Source: Bradyrhizobium hereditatis
Lineage (GTDB): Bacteria; Pseudomonadota; Alphaproteobacteria; Rhizobiales; Xanthobacteraceae
NCBI RefSeq assembly: GCF_020329435.1
Contig: NZ_JAGKJK010000001.1
Coordinates: 682,001 to 746,000 of the forward strand
Direction: 5' to 3'
Length of the DNA: 64,000 nt
The position numbers were made by a program, and so were the translations under genes. The notes under the pieces are model-generated. The model was not told the origin of the DNA. It saw only the letters and a program-made list of their open reading frames with translations, and did not search any database. Each line of letters starts with the position of its first letter. Positions within the stretch are counted from its first letter, which is position 1. Below, piece by piece: positions 48,721-60,595 of the stretch.

Positions 48721-49179
48721 TCATGTTTTCTTCATCCAGACGCGCCAGGGGCGCGCGAATCTGGCGCCAACATCAATTTTCATCTGCAGGTCCGGCGACG
48801 CCTGTTCCGCTTGCGGCAGCGGCGGATTCGGATCCGCCGGTGGGGCCGATGCAATTTGCGGAGGCTCAATGGAAGCCGGCCGCTCCAGCTTCGGCGGCGG
48901 AGTCGCGACGACGGGATCGATCGCCGGAACCGCCGCAGCCGCCGGCTCCGAGCCTGCCTCCGGCCGCTTGTGGCGCGTGCGTGCAACCGCCAGCCCCTTG
49001 TCGAAATCGGCGACGTTGAGCCACTCCTTGGCATGCATCCGCGCGATCAGATCGTCGTCCCACAGACGTGACACCTCGATATCGAAGGCGCCCATCAGCC
49101 TTTGATCGATCAACTGCATCCCATGGCCAGTGACCGCCCATTGCCTCCCGATCCAAAGGATGTCGCGATGCAATGCCAT
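48721..49179 (-). CDS. Unassigned protein between serS and surE
   Basis: The 152-residue protein has a compact front (about 1-75: ILWIGRQWAVTGHGMQLIDQRL, then a WDDD and a KEWLNVADF segment). A Pro/Ala-rich linker (about 80-130) follows, and the protein ends in RFARPWRVWMKKT. The front is tryptophan- and charge-rich with no signal peptide or membrane helix. I know of no family name. It starts 12 bp after serS ends, so it is probably on the same transcript. A weak ribosome site precedes its ATG. Confidence 0.6.
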   Translation of the reverse strand: MALHRDILWIGRQWAVTGHGMQLIDQRLMGAFDIEVSRLWDDDLIARMHAKEWLNVADFDKGLAVARTRHKRPEAGSEPAAAAVPAIDPVVATPPPKLERPASIEPPQIASAPPADPNPPLPQAEQASPDLQMKIDVGARFARPWRVWMKKT

Positions 49180-49191
49180 TTTTGCTTTGCG

Positions 49192-50529
<1,338 letters not shown>

Positions 50530-50576
50530 TCAGTCCTGAATCGTGCCGAAAAAGGCGCGATCCCAGTACCACACTG

Positions 50577-50676
50577 GTCATCACCCGCGAAAGCGGGTGA
50601 TCCAGTATTCCAGAGCAGCAGCCATCAATCGAGAGGCCTCGGCGTACTGGATTCCCCGCTTTCGCGGGGAATGACG
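50577..50676. repeat. Two-hairpin palindromic repeat, 'CCCGCGAAAGCGGG' type, copy 2
   Basis: GTCATCACCCGCGAAAGCGGGTGAT at the left and ATTCCCCGCTTTCGCGGGGAATGAC at the right enclose CCAGTATTCCAG and GGCGTACTGG. It lies between the tandem tatC and serS genes. Confidence 0.9.
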
Positions 50677-50700
50677 GCCAATCGGAGAGCAGAATGGTGC

Positions 50701-51522
50701 CTATTCCGCCGGATTGGCTTCCGGCGGCGGGCTGGCGGAGGGCGGCGTAGTGGACGCCTGCGTGGCGCTCGCCTTCTTTTCCACCATGCGGACGGCGACA
50801 ATCGCGCCCTCGTAGAGCGCCATCAGCGGGATCGCGAGCGAGGCCTGACTGATGACGTCGGGCGGCGTCAGAACGGCGGCGATGACGAAGGCGATCACGA
50901 TAAAATAGCGCCGCTTCTCGCGAAGCTGCTGGGAGGTAATGATGCCGATCCGCCCCAGCAGCGTCAGGATGACCGGTAGTTGGAACGCGACGCCGAAGGC
51001 GAAGATCAGCGACATCATCAGCGACAGGTATTCGCCGACCTTGGGCAATAGCTGGATCTGCGCGCTCTCGTCGCCGCCCATCTGCTGCATGCCGAGCGAG
51101 AACCGCACCAGCATCGGCATCACGACGAAATAGACCAGGAGCGAGCCGAGCCCGAAGAAGAAGGGCGTTGCGATCAGATAAGGCAGGAACGCGTTGCGCT
51201 CGTGCTTGTAGAGGCCCGGCGCCACGAACTTGTAGATCTGCGTCGCCACGATCGGGAATGAGATGAAGGCGGCGCCGAACAGCGCGAGCTTTAACTGCGT
51301 GAGGAAATATTCGAGCAGCGCCGTGTAGATGAATTTCGAATTCTCGGCGCCCGCGATCCAGACGAACGGCCAGACCAGCACGTTGTAGATCTGCTTGGCG
51401 AAGAAGAAACAGAAGATGAAAGCAATGCCGAAGCCGAGCAGCGCCTTGATCAGCCGCGAGCGCAGCTCGATCAAATGATCCATCAATGGCGCCTTGCTGG
51501 CCTCTATATCTTCGATGGTCAT
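50701..51522 (-). CDS. tatC: Sec-independent protein translocase subunit TatC
   Basis: The 273-residue polytopic receptor of the twin-arginine pathway has six membrane helices. The N-terminal [13 protein letters not shown] and the [17 protein letters not shown] segment are the signal-peptide-binding marks. It overlaps tatB by 4 bp (ATGA). The C-terminal tail is Pro/Ala-rich and carries no motif. At least one possible Tat substrate, the DUF3828 protein, lies in this window. Confidence 0.98.
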   Translation of the reverse strand: MTIEDIEASKAPLMDHLIELRSRLIKALLGFGIAFIFCFFFAKQIYNVLVWPFVWIAGAENSKFIYTALLEYFLTQLKLALFGAAFISFPIVATQIYKFVAPGLYKHERNAFLPYLIATPFFFGLGSLLVYFVVMPMLVRFSLGMQQMGGDESAQIQLLPKVGEYLSLMMSLIFAFGVAFQLPVILTLLGRIGIITSQQLREKRRYFIVIAFVIAAVLTPPDVISQASLAIPLMALYEGAIVAVRMVEKKASATQASTTPPSASPPPEANPAE

Positions 51523-52040
51523 GACGCTTTGGCGTCCTTGAGAATGTCAGGCGCCGGTGGTGCGACGTCCTGCTGGACCGGGGCCTGAACTTCACGCGTA
51601 ATCGCAAGCGGCTCGGAGGCTGCCGGATGGGCCTCGGCTTCGACGAAGGTCTCCGGCGTCGGAGCAGCCGGCGTCGTCGGGGTGACGGGTTCGCCGACCG
51701 CAGACGCGACCTGCGCGTCGTTGACTTCCGGAATGGCGGGCTTGTCGGGCCCGCTGATCTGCAGGGCGTTGTCGACGTCCTTCTGCAGGGAGGTCATGAG
51801 GTTGCCAGGGGACAGCGCCGTCGCGGTGTCCTTGACCTCGTCAAAACTCTTCTTGAGGTCGGCCATTTCGGCCTCGCGCATGGCTTCCTGGAACTGGCCC
51901 TGGAATTCGGCGGCCATCTTGCGCGCCTTGCCCATCCATTGCCCGACCATGCGCAGCACGCCCGGCAGTTCTTTCGGGCCGATGGCAATCAGCGCGACAA
52001 CCGCGATGACGACCAGTTCACTCCACCCGATATCGAACAT
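51519..52040 (-). CDS. tatB: Sec-independent protein translocase subunit TatB
   Basis: The 173-residue subunit has one N-terminal membrane helix ([22 protein letters not shown], with the glutamate typical of TatB). An amphipathic helix and a long Pro/Ala tail follow. It forms the receptor complex with TatC. The ATG at 52040 is chosen on the family start; upstream reading is not supported. It overlaps tatC by 4 bp. Confidence 0.97.
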   Translation of the reverse strand: MFDIGWSELVVIAVVALIAIGPKELPGVLRMVGQWMGKARKMAAEFQGQFQEAMREAEMADLKKSFDEVKDTATALSPGNLMTSLQKDVDNALQISGPDKPAIPEVNDAQVASAVGEPVTPTTPAAPTPETFVEAEAHPAASEPLAITREVQAPVQQDVAPPAPDILKDAKAS

Positions 52041-52162
52041 GAATTCTTCCGCTCGCGCGAGACGTCCGCGCCCCAAGCCATCATAGCCAAGAATTGGAGC
52101 AGCAGCCCGCGCCTTTTCTCAACCGGCGTCTTTCAACCGACGCCCGGCTCAAGCTGCCTGGT

Positions 52163-52405
52163 TCAGACAGCCTTGCTGCCGACATCCGTCCGCGCTGCGG
52201 TCGGCGCTGGCGCGGTATTGTGGTCGATGGCCTTCATCGGCTCGGCGGGCTTCTCAGGCGCCTTCTCGTCGTCCTGCATGCCCTTCTTGAAGGCCTTGAT
52301 GCCGTTTGCGACATCGCCCATCAGATCCGATATCTTGCCGCGGCCGAACAGCAGCAGGACCACTGCGATCACGACGATCCAGTGCCAAATGCTAAGCGAA
52401 CCCAT
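52163..52405 (-). CDS. tatA: Sec-independent protein translocase subunit TatA
   Basis: The 80-residue pore-forming subunit has one membrane helix (about 5-22; [19 protein letters not shown]), with the FG motif at the hinge. An amphipathic helix ([19 protein letters not shown]) and an acidic tail follow. It lies 122 bp upstream of tatB. Its order in tatA-tatB-tatC is standard. Confidence 0.97.
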   Translation of the reverse strand: MGSLSIWHWIVVIAVVLLLFGRGKISDLMGDVANGIKAFKKGMQDDEKAPEKPAEPMKAIDHNTAPAPTAARTDVGSKAV

Positions 52406-52573
52406 CCTGCAACTCCTCCAAAAGAGATGGCCGGCTTCCGGCCTAAGCTTGGGCGGAAGGTAGGCCTGAGAGGTGTCAAAAACAAGGACCCCGCCGCGGC
52501 AAATCGCTGTCGCGGCTACGTAATATGGCTATCATTAACCCCGCCTGAGCGTATGGCCGGCGGGACCTCGGAA

Positions 52574-53305
52574 CTAGTTTCCGCTGCCTTCTTCAGGCTC
52601 GGCGGCCGGTGCGAGCAGCAGTTCCAGATTATCTCCAGCCTCCAGCGGATCCTCGTCCTCGCGCAGCGCGACGTCATCGGACGGCGTCGGAACGCTGAAG
52701 CCGGAGGGTAGCCGCGAATCCAGTAGCCCCGTACCCTTCAGCTCCTCCAGGCCCGGCAGGTCGCTCAGCGCTTCCAGGCTAAATTGGGAGAGGAACGCTT
52801 CCGTGGTGCCGAAGGTCAGCGGCCGGCCCGGTGTCTTGCGGCGGCCGCGTGGGCGGATCCAGCCGGTTTCAAGCAGCACGTCCAGCGTTCCCTTTGATGT
52901 GACCACGCCGCGGATCTCCTCGATCTCGGCCCGCGTCACCGGCTGGTGATAGGCGATGATCGCAAGCACCTCGATCGCCGCCCGCGACAGGCGCCGCGTC
53001 TCCGTGCTTTCGCGCGTCATCAGCCACGACAGGTCGCCGGCCGTACGGAAGGTCCATTTGTTGGCGACACGCACCAGATTGACGCCGCGCGGGGCATATT
53101 CCGCCTGCAGCTGTGCCAGTGCTGCCTTGACGTCGACCCCGTCGGGCATGCGCTTGGCGAGCGCTGCCTGATCGATCGGTTCGGCGGAAGCAAACAACAG
53201 CGCTTCGAGAAGCCGCAATTCCTCGGGCCGCGCGGCCTGATCGGTATTCTGGTCGATGGGATGATCCTCGGCATCTTCCATGCGTTTTTCCGCCAGGCTT
53301 GCCAT
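52574..53305 (-). CDS. scpB: Segregation and condensation protein B
   Basis: The 243-residue partner of ScpA and SMC in chromosome compaction has two winged-helix domains. LLEALLFASAEPI near 30, then LSRAAIEVLAIIAYHQPVTRAEIEEIRGV and WIRPRGRRKTPGRPLTFGTTEAFL, are diagnostic. The tail is acidic. The ATG at 53305 has AAGGAGA seven bases upstream and is preferred to the GTG at 53323, which abuts the scpA stop. Confidence 0.96.
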   Translation of the reverse strand: MASLAEKRMEDAEDHPIDQNTDQAARPEELRLLEALLFASAEPIDQAALAKRMPDGVDVKAALAQLQAEYAPRGVNLVRVANKWTFRTAGDLSWLMTRESTETRRLSRAAIEVLAIIAYHQPVTRAEIEEIRGVVTSKGTLDVLLETGWIRPRGRRKTPGRPLTFGTTEAFLSQFSLEALSDLPGLEELKGTGLLDSRLPSGFSVPTPSDDVALREDEDPLEAGDNLELLLAPAAEPEEGSGN

Positions 53306-53323
53306 GGCTAGGTCTCCTTCCAC

Positions 53324-54151
53324 TTACTCGACCGTCAGATCCGGCGCGGGCACCGCTGCCTGCGGCGGGCGCTTACGAAAATACAGCGGCGCGAACGCCT
53401 CTTTCTGGTTCAGCTCCATCTCACCTTCCCGCACCAGTTCGAGGGCTGCGGCAAAGCTCGATGCGAACACCGTCGCCCGCTGAGAGGGATCGACCACGTA
53501 GGTCAGCAGGTAATCGTCGAGGCAGCTCCACTCCTCAGACTCGGCCATGCCGACGAGGCGCTCCAGCGAGGCGCGCGCTTCGGCGAGCGACCACACCGTG
53601 CGCTTGGCAAGATGCACGGTCGCCAGCACGCGCTGCTGACGCTGCGCGGCATAGGCGGTGAGCAGGTCGAACAGTGTGGCCGTGAATTTGGGGTGCTTGA
53701 TCTCGGCGATCGTTTCAGGATTGCCGCGCGGGAAAATATCGCGCTGGAACTGCGGCCGGTTCATCAGGCGGTTGGCGGCCTCGCGGATCGCCTCGAGCCG
53801 GCGCAGCCGATTGGCAAGCGCTGTCGCCATTTCCTCGGCGCTCGGCCCGTCGGGCGTTGCCGGCTCGGGCAGCAGCAGCCGCGATTTCAGGAACGCGAGC
53901 CAGGCCGCCATCACGAGGTAGTCGGCCGCAAGCTCGAGGCGGATTTTTCGCGCCGCCTCGATGAAGTTCAGATACTGGTCGGCCAGCGCCAGGATCGAAA
54001 TCTTGGCGAGGTCGACCTTCTGCTGCCGCGCCAACGTGAGCAGCAGGTCGAGCGGGCCCTCATAGCCCTCGACGTCGACGACCAGCGCCGGCTCGCCTTC
54101 GGTGATCTCGGCGGGCCGTCCGGTCTCAAACGATAGAATCTCAGCCGTCAT
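53324..54151 (-). CDS. scpA: Segregation and condensation protein A
   Basis: The 275-residue kleisin bridges the SMC heads with ScpB. It begins with a variable tail; YEGPLDLLLTLARQQKVDLAKIS is the family start motif. The C-terminal winged helix is at about 190-255. It overlaps nagZ by 4 bp (ATGA) and precedes scpB by 18 bp, so the three are one transcript. Confidence 0.96.
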   Translation of the reverse strand: MTAEILSFETGRPAEITEGEPALVVDVEGYEGPLDLLLTLARQQKVDLAKISILALADQYLNFIEAARKIRLELAADYLVMAAWLAFLKSRLLLPEPATPDGPSAEEMATALANRLRRLEAIREAANRLMNRPQFQRDIFPRGNPETIAEIKHPKFTATLFDLLTAYAAQRQQRVLATVHLAKRTVWSLAEARASLERLVGMAESEEWSCLDDYLLTYVVDPSQRATVFASSFAAALELVREGEMELNQKEAFAPLYFRKRPPQAAVPAPDLTVE

Positions 54152-55170
54152 GCCGTTCCTACCCGATCCATCAACGCTTCAAGTTCAGCCCGCCCCGCCT
54201 GCCGGTCGAACGGCTCGGGCTGCTTTCGCAAGGCCAGCGCCCGCCTGGCGCGTTCCAAAGCCTCGCCCGTCAGCTCCGGCGTCTCGCGCGCCACATCGCG
54301 CATCTCGTCGAGCTTGCCGTTGCAATGCAGGACCATGTCACAGCCGGCATTGACGATGGCGCGGGTCCGCTCGGCGATCGATCCCGCCAGGGCGTTCATC
54401 GACACGTCGTCACTCATCAACAAGCCCTGGAACCCAATTACGCCGCGAATCACCTGACGGATGATTGTCGCAGATGTCGTCGCGGGTTGGACCGGGTCAA
54501 TCGCGCTAAACACAACATGTGCGGTCATGGCCATCGGCAGGTCCGCGAGCGGTTGAAAGGCGGCAAAATCGGTCTGTTCCAGCTCTTCCCGCGGGGTATC
54601 AACGGTCGGGAGGCGGAAATGGCTATCTGCCGTGGCACGGCCGTGGCCGGGAATGTGCTTCAGGATGGGCAGCACGCCGCCCTGCTCCAGCCCCCCGGTG
54701 ACCGCCCGGGCGACCGACGCGACCTTTGCCGGTTCGGTTCCATAGGCCCGGTTGCCGATCACGGCGTCCGCGCCGGCCACCGGCACGTCCGCCAGCGGCA
54801 GGCAGTCGACGGTGATCCCGAGGTCGATCAGGTCGGCCGCAATAAGGCGCGAACTGAGCCACGCCGCTCTTAGCCCCAGCGCCTTGTCGAGATCATAGAG
54901 CGCGCCGAAGGTGGCGCCGGCCGGATAGACCGGCCAGTGCGGCGGCCCGAGCCGCGCCACCCGCCCGCCTTCCTGGTCAATCAGGACCGGCGCATCCGCC
55001 TCACCGACGAGACTTCGAAATTCATCAACAAGATCAGATACTTGATCCTTCGTCTCGATATTGCGTTTGAACAGGATCAAGCCCCATGGCAGCTCGCCAC
55101 GGATGAACTCGCGTTCCGTGGCCGTCAGTTCCAGTCCCGATACGCCTGTAATGAATGCGCGGCTTGTCAT
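54148..55170 (-). CDS. nagZ: Beta-N-acetylhexosaminidase NagZ
   Basis: This 340-residue cytoplasmic glycosidase removes GlcNAc from anhydro-muropeptides in peptidoglycan recycling. The histidine loop is KHIPGHGR (171-178) and the nucleophile lies in MSDDVSM near 254. There is no signal peptide. It stands next to scpA and the SPOR protein, a cell-envelope and division context. Such enzymes in other bacteria feed AmpR/AmpC induction; no ampC is in this window. Confidence 0.96.
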   Translation of the reverse strand: MTSRAFITGVSGLELTATEREFIRGELPWGLILFKRNIETKDQVSDLVDEFRSLVGEADAPVLIDQEGGRVARLGPPHWPVYPAGATFGALYDLDKALGLRAAWLSSRLIAADLIDLGITVDCLPLADVPVAGADAVIGNRAYGTEPAKVASVARAVTGGLEQGGVLPILKHIPGHGRATADSHFRLPTVDTPREELEQTDFAAFQPLADLPMAMTAHVVFSAIDPVQPATTSATIIRQVIRGVIGFQGLLMSDDVSMNALAGSIAERTRAIVNAGCDMVLHCNGKLDEMRDVARETPELTGEALERARRALALRKQPEPFDRQAGRAELEALMDRVGTA

Positions 55171-55217
55171 GGGGGCCGATTAGGCCCCCCGCAGCCCCCG
55201 GGTCAAGGAAACCGCCG

Positions 55218-56720
55218 TTAATTCCTTTGGACGAAGCACTGTCCGCCGGCGGATTTCAGGCTGTTGCAGACCTGCGCCGCCTCTTCGGACGAGCCGAACG
55301 GGCCGGCGAAGGCGCGGTAATAGACGCCCTTCTCGCCAAGATCGACGCGTTTCACCATCGACGATTGCGCCCCCAGCACGCTCGGGTACTTGCCCTGCAG
55401 CGCGCGATAGGCCGCCTGCGCGTCGGCTTCACTCTTCTGCGAGGAGACCTGAACCAGATAACCACCACCTGACGGAGTGGCTGGCTGAGTCGGATTGGTC
55501 GCGGCCATCCGGGTCGGTGATGGCGACGGCGCGGGATCAGCCTGCGGTGCGATCGACATCGGCCCGTTGGCGCTGGCATTGGCCGAGGCGGGGTTACGCG
55601 ACGGCGAGGCGGCGGGCGACGGGGATGGGGCCGCCGGCGGAGGGACAGCGGCGGCGCTTCGCGTCATTGGCTTCGGCGGCGGCGCGGTCGCGCCAGCCGG
55701 AATGCCGCCATTGTCCGCGGGATCACCCTTGACCGCGAGCGTCTTGATCCGGCGCGGCTCGTTGTTCGGCATCGTGCCATTCGCACCTGATGCAGGCGCT
55801 GGACCGGTCGGAGAGACGCTCGCGACCGGCGGCGGGCTGCTGTTCTGATTGAGCGGCGGAAACACCACGCGCGGTCCGCCGGACCTCGCATTGACATCGA
55901 CCGGCGTCTCTTCGCGCGACACCAGTTTTTCACCACCATCGCCGGGCACCATACGGTCAGGCGTTTTGGCAGCACCTCCGTCTGATGGCGCGGGCATCAC
56001 CTTGGTCGGGCTGTTGTCGGCCCTGATGATCGGCGGCTCACCACTGCGCGGCGAACCGACATAGGTGCGGTAGGCAAAGGCGGCGCCCGTCCCGACTACG
56101 GCCAGCGCCAGCACCGCAGCGACCGTTATCAGCCCGCTCGAGCGCTTCTTCGGCTCGGGCTCTTCCTCATAGTCATCGCCCTGGTAGGCATAGGGATCGT
56201 TCGGATAGGCCGGATCGCGCTGATAGTCCTGCTCGCCGTTTTCGAGCCGGCCATACAGCGCATCGTCGTAACGCGACGGATCCTGCTGCTGTGGCTCGTC
56301 GGCATATTGTTGTGGAGCCTCGTGTTGCTGCGAAGCGTCGTCGTAATAGTCCTGAGCGGGCGCCTGCTTGGCCGAATAGCGATGCAAGGGATGCACCGGC
56401 TGCGGCTGGTAATCCCGCTCGTTGTCGTAATCTTCCGGCAGCGGTGATGGCAGCGGCGGCGGCGGAGTGGTTTCCTGACGCGCCCGCTGCATCCAGCTCG
56501 GCGGGCTCGGCGGCGTGTCGATATCTTCTGCGGGCGGATCATATTGCGGCGGACGTAGATTGGCCCGCGACTGCAGCGGGTGCGGCGCAGGTTTGGCAGG
56601 CGCGCTCCCGAATTGATCGGTTTGCCCGATCAGCCGAGCGAGTTCGGCAAGCGGATCGTTCTCGCCGCGAGCCTGGTCGGCAGCGGAGGGAAAATGTTGG
56701 TTCTGATATCGATCAGCCAT
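55218..56720 (-). CDS. Membrane-anchored SPOR-domain protein
   Basis: The 500-residue protein has a cytoplasmic Gln/Tyr/Asp-rich N-terminal part (1-190), one membrane helix (about 196-218) and a long Pro/Ala/Ser periplasmic stretch. A C-terminal SPOR domain (about 420-500; GGYLVQVSSQKSEADAQAAYR) follows. SPOR domains bind stretches of peptidoglycan freed of stem peptides at the division site. The place between argS and nagZ is that of known alphaproteobacterial SPOR proteins. The ATG at 56720 has a weak ribosome site. Confidence 0.92.
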   Translation of the reverse strand: MADRYQNQHFPSAADQARGENDPLAELARLIGQTDQFGSAPAKPAPHPLQSRANLRPPQYDPPAEDIDTPPSPPSWMQRARQETTPPPPLPSPLPEDYDNERDYQPQPVHPLHRYSAKQAPAQDYYDDASQQHEAPQQYADEPQQQDPSRYDDALYGRLENGEQDYQRDPAYPNDPYAYQGDDYEEEPEPKKRSSGLITVAAVLALAVVGTGAAFAYRTYVGSPRSGEPPIIRADNSPTKVMPAPSDGGAAKTPDRMVPGDGGEKLVSREETPVDVNARSGGPRVVFPPLNQNSSPPPVASVSPTGPAPASGANGTMPNNEPRRIKTLAVKGDPADNGGIPAGATAPPPKPMTRSAAAVPPPAAPSPSPAASPSRNPASANASANGPMSIAPQADPAPSPSPTRMAATNPTQPATPSGGGYLVQVSSQKSEADAQAAYRALQGKYPSVLGAQSSMVKRVDLGEKGVYYRAFAGPFGSSEEAAQVCNSLKSAGGQCFVQRN

Positions 56721-56836
56721 CGTGATGATGCATCCCCTACGGGACAGCGCCAACCCGCCATGTCAAATGATCCATGACGAGCGGCCCCTGCCAGATACCC
56801 CCACGAACCCCCATCCGTGAAGGCCTACGCCCCTGC

Positions 56837-58630
56837 CTACCGCATCTCGGTCGGAGCGTGGACGCCGAGAACGGCTAAGCCCGATGCCAGAACCGAGACG
56901 ACGCCCTGTACCATCGCCAGTCGCGCCCTCGTGATTTCTGCATCATTAGTCATAATGAAGCGTAAATAGGGCAAATCCCGCCCTTTAGTCCACAACGCAT
57001 GAAATTCACTGGCCAAATCATATAGATAAAAAGCGATTCGGTGTGGCTCATGCGCGACCGCCGCCGCCTCGATCATTCTGGGATAGAGCGCCAATCGCTT
57101 CAAAAGGTCCACTTCGGCCGGATCTGTCAGCCGCTCGACCGGGGCCGAACCCAGCCAATCGCGTCTCACAGCATCGTCCTCCGGCAGACCGGGGACCACC
57201 TCGCGGGCATTTTTGAAAATTGAATGACCGCGGGCGTGCCCGTACTGCACGTAGAAGACGGGATTGTCCTTCGACTGTTCGAGCACCTTCGCAAGGTCGA
57301 AATCGAGCACGGCGTCGTTCTTGCGAAACAGCATCATGAACCGCACCGCATCGGACCCGACTTCGTCGACCACTTCGCGCAGCGTGACGAAATCGCCGGA
57401 GCGCTTCGACATCCGCACCTGTTCGCCGGCGCGCAACAGACGCACGAGCTGCACGACCTTGATGTCGAGCGCGGCCTTGCCATCGCTGACGCCCTTCACC
57501 GCCGCCTGCATGCGCTTGATGTAGCCGCCATGATCGGCGCCAAACACGTCGATCATATCGAGAAAGCCGCGATCGACCTTGTTCTTGTGATAGGCGATGT
57601 CAGACGCGAAATAGGTATATGAGCCGTCCGACTTGATCAGCGGACGATCGACGTCGTCGCCATAGGCTGTGGCGCGGAACAGCGTCTGGATGCGGTCCTC
57701 GTAGTCCTCGACCGGCTTGCCTTTTGGCGGCGGCAGGCGCCCTTCGTAGATGTCGCCCTTGGCGCGCAGGAAATCGATAGTCTCGGTGACTTTGTTATTG
57801 CCAGTCTCGACCAGCGACCGCTCCGAGAAGAACACGTCATGCTTGATGTTGAGCGCGGCGAGATCGCCCTTGATCATGTCCATCATCATGGCGATCGCCT
57901 TGGCGCGCACGATCGGCAGCCACGCCGTATCCGGCATCGCCTTCAGTTTGTCGCCATGCTCGGCAGCGAGCGCCTGCCCGACCGGAACGAGATAGTCGCC
58001 GGGGTAAAGCCCTTCCGGAATCTCGCCGATGATCTCGCCAAGCGCTTCGAGGTAGCGCAGGAATGCCGAGCGCGCGAGCACGTCGACCTGCGCGCCGGCA
58101 TCGTTGATGTAATATTCGCGCGTGACGTCGAAGCCTGCGAATTGCAACAGACCGCACAGCGCATCGCCGAATACGGCGCCCCGGCAGTGGCCGACATGCA
58201 TCGGCCCGGTCGGATTGGCCGAGACATATTCGACATTGACCTTTCCGCCGTGGCCGACCGCGCCTTTGCCGTAGGACACGCCTTCGCGCAGCACGGTGCG
58301 CAGCTCGTCGGCCCAGACCTCAGGCTTCAGGGTGAGATTGATGAAGCCGGGTCCGGCGACCTCGACGGAGGCGACCAGATCGTCAGCGCGCAACTTTTCC
58401 GCGATTTTTTCGGCAAGGTCGCGCGGCTTGATCTTGGCGTCCTTGGCCAGCACCATCGCGGCATTGGTCGCCATGTCGCCATGGCTCGCATCGCGCGGCG
58501 GCTCGACCACGACGCGGGAGAAATCGGTGCCGGCGGGCCATTGGCCGTCGGCCGCGAGCGCGGCGCAGATCGCCTGCACGCGCGCCAGCGCGTCGGCAAA
58601 CAGGTGTTGGGAAGCTGGCTTGTCGGACAT
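56837..58630 (-). CDS. argS: Arginyl-tRNA synthetase
   Basis: The 597-residue class I synthetase charges tRNA-Arg. The ATP motif is [12 protein letters not shown] (HVGH version), and the second motif is [13 protein letters not shown] (MSKRS). The N-terminal additional domain and the C-terminal anticodon-binding helices, ending in [17 protein letters not shown], are normal. It lies 8 bp downstream of dgt and is probably translated with it. Confidence 0.98.
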   Translation of the reverse strand: MSDKPASQHLFADALARVQAICAALAADGQWPAGTDFSRVVVEPPRDASHGDMATNAAMVLAKDAKIKPRDLAEKIAEKLRADDLVASVEVAGPGFINLTLKPEVWADELRTVLREGVSYGKGAVGHGGKVNVEYVSANPTGPMHVGHCRGAVFGDALCGLLQFAGFDVTREYYINDAGAQVDVLARSAFLRYLEALGEIIGEIPEGLYPGDYLVPVGQALAAEHGDKLKAMPDTAWLPIVRAKAIAMMMDMIKGDLAALNIKHDVFFSERSLVETGNNKVTETIDFLRAKGDIYEGRLPPPKGKPVEDYEDRIQTLFRATAYGDDVDRPLIKSDGSYTYFASDIAYHKNKVDRGFLDMIDVFGADHGGYIKRMQAAVKGVSDGKAALDIKVVQLVRLLRAGEQVRMSKRSGDFVTLREVVDEVGSDAVRFMMLFRKNDAVLDFDLAKVLEQSKDNPVFYVQYGHARGHSIFKNAREVVPGLPEDDAVRRDWLGSAPVERLTDPAEVDLLKRLALYPRMIEAAAVAHEPHRIAFYLYDLASEFHALWTKGRDLPYLRFIMTNDAEITRARLAMVQGVVSVLASGLAVLGVHAPTEMR

Positions 58631-58638
58631 GCCGCCGC

Positions 58639-59847
58639 CTAACGCAAATCCGGGGTCGAGTCAAAAAGCCTTTGGTGCTCCATCAGGGCGAAACGGTCGG
58701 TCATTCCGGCGATGAAATTGCCGATCCGGCGCGCCCGCTCCCCCTCGCTCTCGCGTTCGGTACCCTCGACCCATTCGGGCGGCAGGTCTCCCGGGGAGGC
58801 CTGGTAGCGCGCGAACAGGTCGAACAGGATGCCTTCCGCCTCGCCCATCACCCGCATGACGCGGTGGTGGCGGTACATGTGCTGTTTCAGGAACGCCTTG
58901 ATCGCCGCCTCCTCCTCCGCAACCGCGGGCGGAAAGGCGACCAGCGGCTGATGGTGGTGGCGGATGTCATGGGCTGATTGCGGCTTCGCTGCGGCGAGGC
59001 GCCTGTTCGCCTCCGACATGACGGCGCCGATCATGTAGGAGATCAGCTCGCGCACCAGTTCCGCGCCGCGCCTGGCGTCGTCGAGCTTGGGATAGCGCCG
59101 GTCGATCTCGGCGATGATCGCGTCGGTGAGCGGCATCACCTTGAGATCGTCGACGCTGAAGAGGTCGGCGCGCAGGCCGTCGTCGATGTCATGGGCGTCG
59201 TATGCGATATCGTCGGCGAAGGCGGCGACCTGCGCCTCGAGCGAAGCGTAGCTCCACAGCTCCAGATCGAATTTTGCGTTGAAGTCGGCAATGCCGACGG
59301 GAATCCCGCTATCGCGATAGGGTCCGGCCGCAGCCCCGCTCCGCTCCGTGAGAGGACCGTTGTGCTTGACGATGCCTTCGAGCGATTCCCAGGTCAGATT
59401 CAGCCCGTCGAATTCGGGATAGCGGTGCTCCAGCGAGGTCACCACCCGCAGGGCCTGCGCGTTGTGGTCGAAGCCGCCATGGGCTTTCAAGCATTTGTCG
59501 AGCGCCCGTTCGCCGGCATGTCCAAACGGTGGGTGACCGAGGTCATGGGCCAGCGCCAGCGTTTCGGTGAGGTCCTCGTCGAGGCCGAGCTGGCGGGCCA
59601 GCGCGCGGGCGATCTGCGCCACTTCAAGCGAATGTGTAAGCCGCGTGCGGTAATGGTCGCCCTCGTGGAACACGAACACCTGCGTCTTGTGCTTGAGGCG
59701 GCGGAAGGCGGTGGAATGGATCACCCGGTCGCAATCGCGCCGGAACGGGCTGCGGGTCCGGCTCGGCGGCTCCGAAAACAGCCGGCCGCGGCTGGAATCA
59801 GGGTCGCAGCCATAAGGCGCACGGGGGGCAGCCATTCCGACCGGCAC
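58639..59847 (-). CDS. dgt: Deoxyguanosinetriphosphate triphosphohydrolase-like protein
   Basis: The 402-residue HD-domain enzyme of the dGTPase type removes triphosphate from dNTPs. The motifs are [31 protein letters not shown] with the first His, [15 protein letters not shown] (the HD pair), and a later [12 protein letters not shown]. The start is GTG at 59847 after AAGGA; ATG 59835 is the alternative. It is divergent from the Fe-S carrier gene, with 105 bp between, an arrangement seen in related bacteria. Confidence 0.95.
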   Translation of the reverse strand: MPVGMAAPRAPYGCDPDSSRGRLFSEPPSRTRSPFRRDCDRVIHSTAFRRLKHKTQVFVFHEGDHYRTRLTHSLEVAQIARALARQLGLDEDLTETLALAHDLGHPPFGHAGERALDKCLKAHGGFDHNAQALRVVTSLEHRYPEFDGLNLTWESLEGIVKHNGPLTERSGAAAGPYRDSGIPVGIADFNAKFDLELWSYASLEAQVAAFADDIAYDAHDIDDGLRADLFSVDDLKVMPLTDAIIAEIDRRYPKLDDARRGAELVRELISYMIGAVMSEANRRLAAAKPQSAHDIRHHHQPLVAFPPAVAEEEAAIKAFLKQHMYRHHRVMRVMGEAEGILFDLFARYQASPGDLPPEWVEGTERESEGERARRIGNFIAGMTDRFALMEHQRLFDSTPDLR

Positions 59848-59952
59848 GATTTTTTAGTCCTTATCCATTTGATTCCGCGACATTACGCACTTAACTATGT
59901 CTAACGCGCCATACCAAATGAATTGGGTATGACGGGGCCGGAGACGATTGTC

Positions 59953-60282
59953 ATGACTGCTGCCATCACCGTCAGCGAGCGGGCCGCCCGCCGCATCGGC
60001 GAAATCCTCAAGGGCGAAGGCGACGGCGCCATGTTGCGCATCTCGGTCGAGGGCGGCGGCTGCTCCGGCTTCCAGTACAAATTCGATGTCGACCACGCCA
60101 AGGCCGAAGACGACCTCGTGATCGCGCGCGAGGGCGCGGTGGTCCTGGTCGATCCGGCTTCGGTGCCGTTCCTCGCCGGCTCCGAAGTCGATTTCGTCGA
60201 CGATCTGATCGGCGCGTCGTTCCGCGTGGTCAATCCGAACGCGACCGCCTCGTGTGGTTGCGGGACGAGCTTTTCGATCTGA
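59953..60282 (+). CDS. erpA: A-type iron-sulfur cluster carrier (ErpA/IscA-like)
   Basis: The 109-residue carrier delivers Fe-S clusters to apo-proteins. The three ligands are C37 (GGGCSGF), C101 and C103 (SCGCG). The fold-start AITVSERAARRI is typical. The ATG at 59953 follows GGAGA; upstream TTG/ATG starts at 59923 and 59929 would lengthen the front by 8-10 residues. Whether it is ErpA or another A-type protein cannot be told from sequence alone. Two repeats follow it. Confidence 0.93.
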   Translation: MTAAITVSERAARRIGEILKGEGDGAMLRISVEGGGCSGFQYKFDVDHAKAEDDLVIAREGAVVLVDPASVPFLAGSEVDFVDDLIGASFRVVNPNATASCGCGTSFSI

Positions 60283-60305
60283 GACGATACGCAACGGCCC
60301 ATCCT

Positions 60306-60382
60306 CGTCATTGCGAGCGCAGCGAAGCAATCCACGCCTCAGCTCGGGCTAGATGGATTGCTTCGCTGCGCTCGCAATGACG
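60306..60382. repeat. Palindromic repeat, 'GAGCG-AGCGAAGCAATCCA' type, copy 3
   Basis: CGTCATTGCGAGCGCAGCG pairs with CGCTGCGCTCGCAATGACG, and AAGCAATCCA with TGGATTGCTT. The arms are nearly perfect. Confidence 0.92.
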
Positions 60383-60408
60383 CTGAAATAGCGACGCAAC
60401 ATTCGACT

Positions 60409-60507
60409 GTCATCCCCCGCGCAGGCGGGGGATCCGGTACGCCGCGGCTTATCGATCCTGTCACTGAAGTCTCTGAAATACTGGGTCACCCGCCTTCGCG
60501 GGTGACG
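60409..60507. repeat. Two-hairpin palindromic repeat, 'CCCGCGCAGGCGGG' type, copy 3
   Basis: GTCATCCCCCGCGCAGGCGGGGGAT at the left and GTCACCCGCCTTCGCGGGTGAC at the right enclose GTACGCCGCGGC and TACTGG. With the preceding repeat it fills most of the 313-bp gap between the convergent Fe-S carrier and LysR genes. Confidence 0.85.
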
Positions 60508-60595
60508 ACCATGGAGTATGAGTTCGCGATCTCGCGACATGTTTTGCCCGAGGCTTGCATCGTCCTGCCCGTCGCGCCAATTGGTTTCGCCCATT

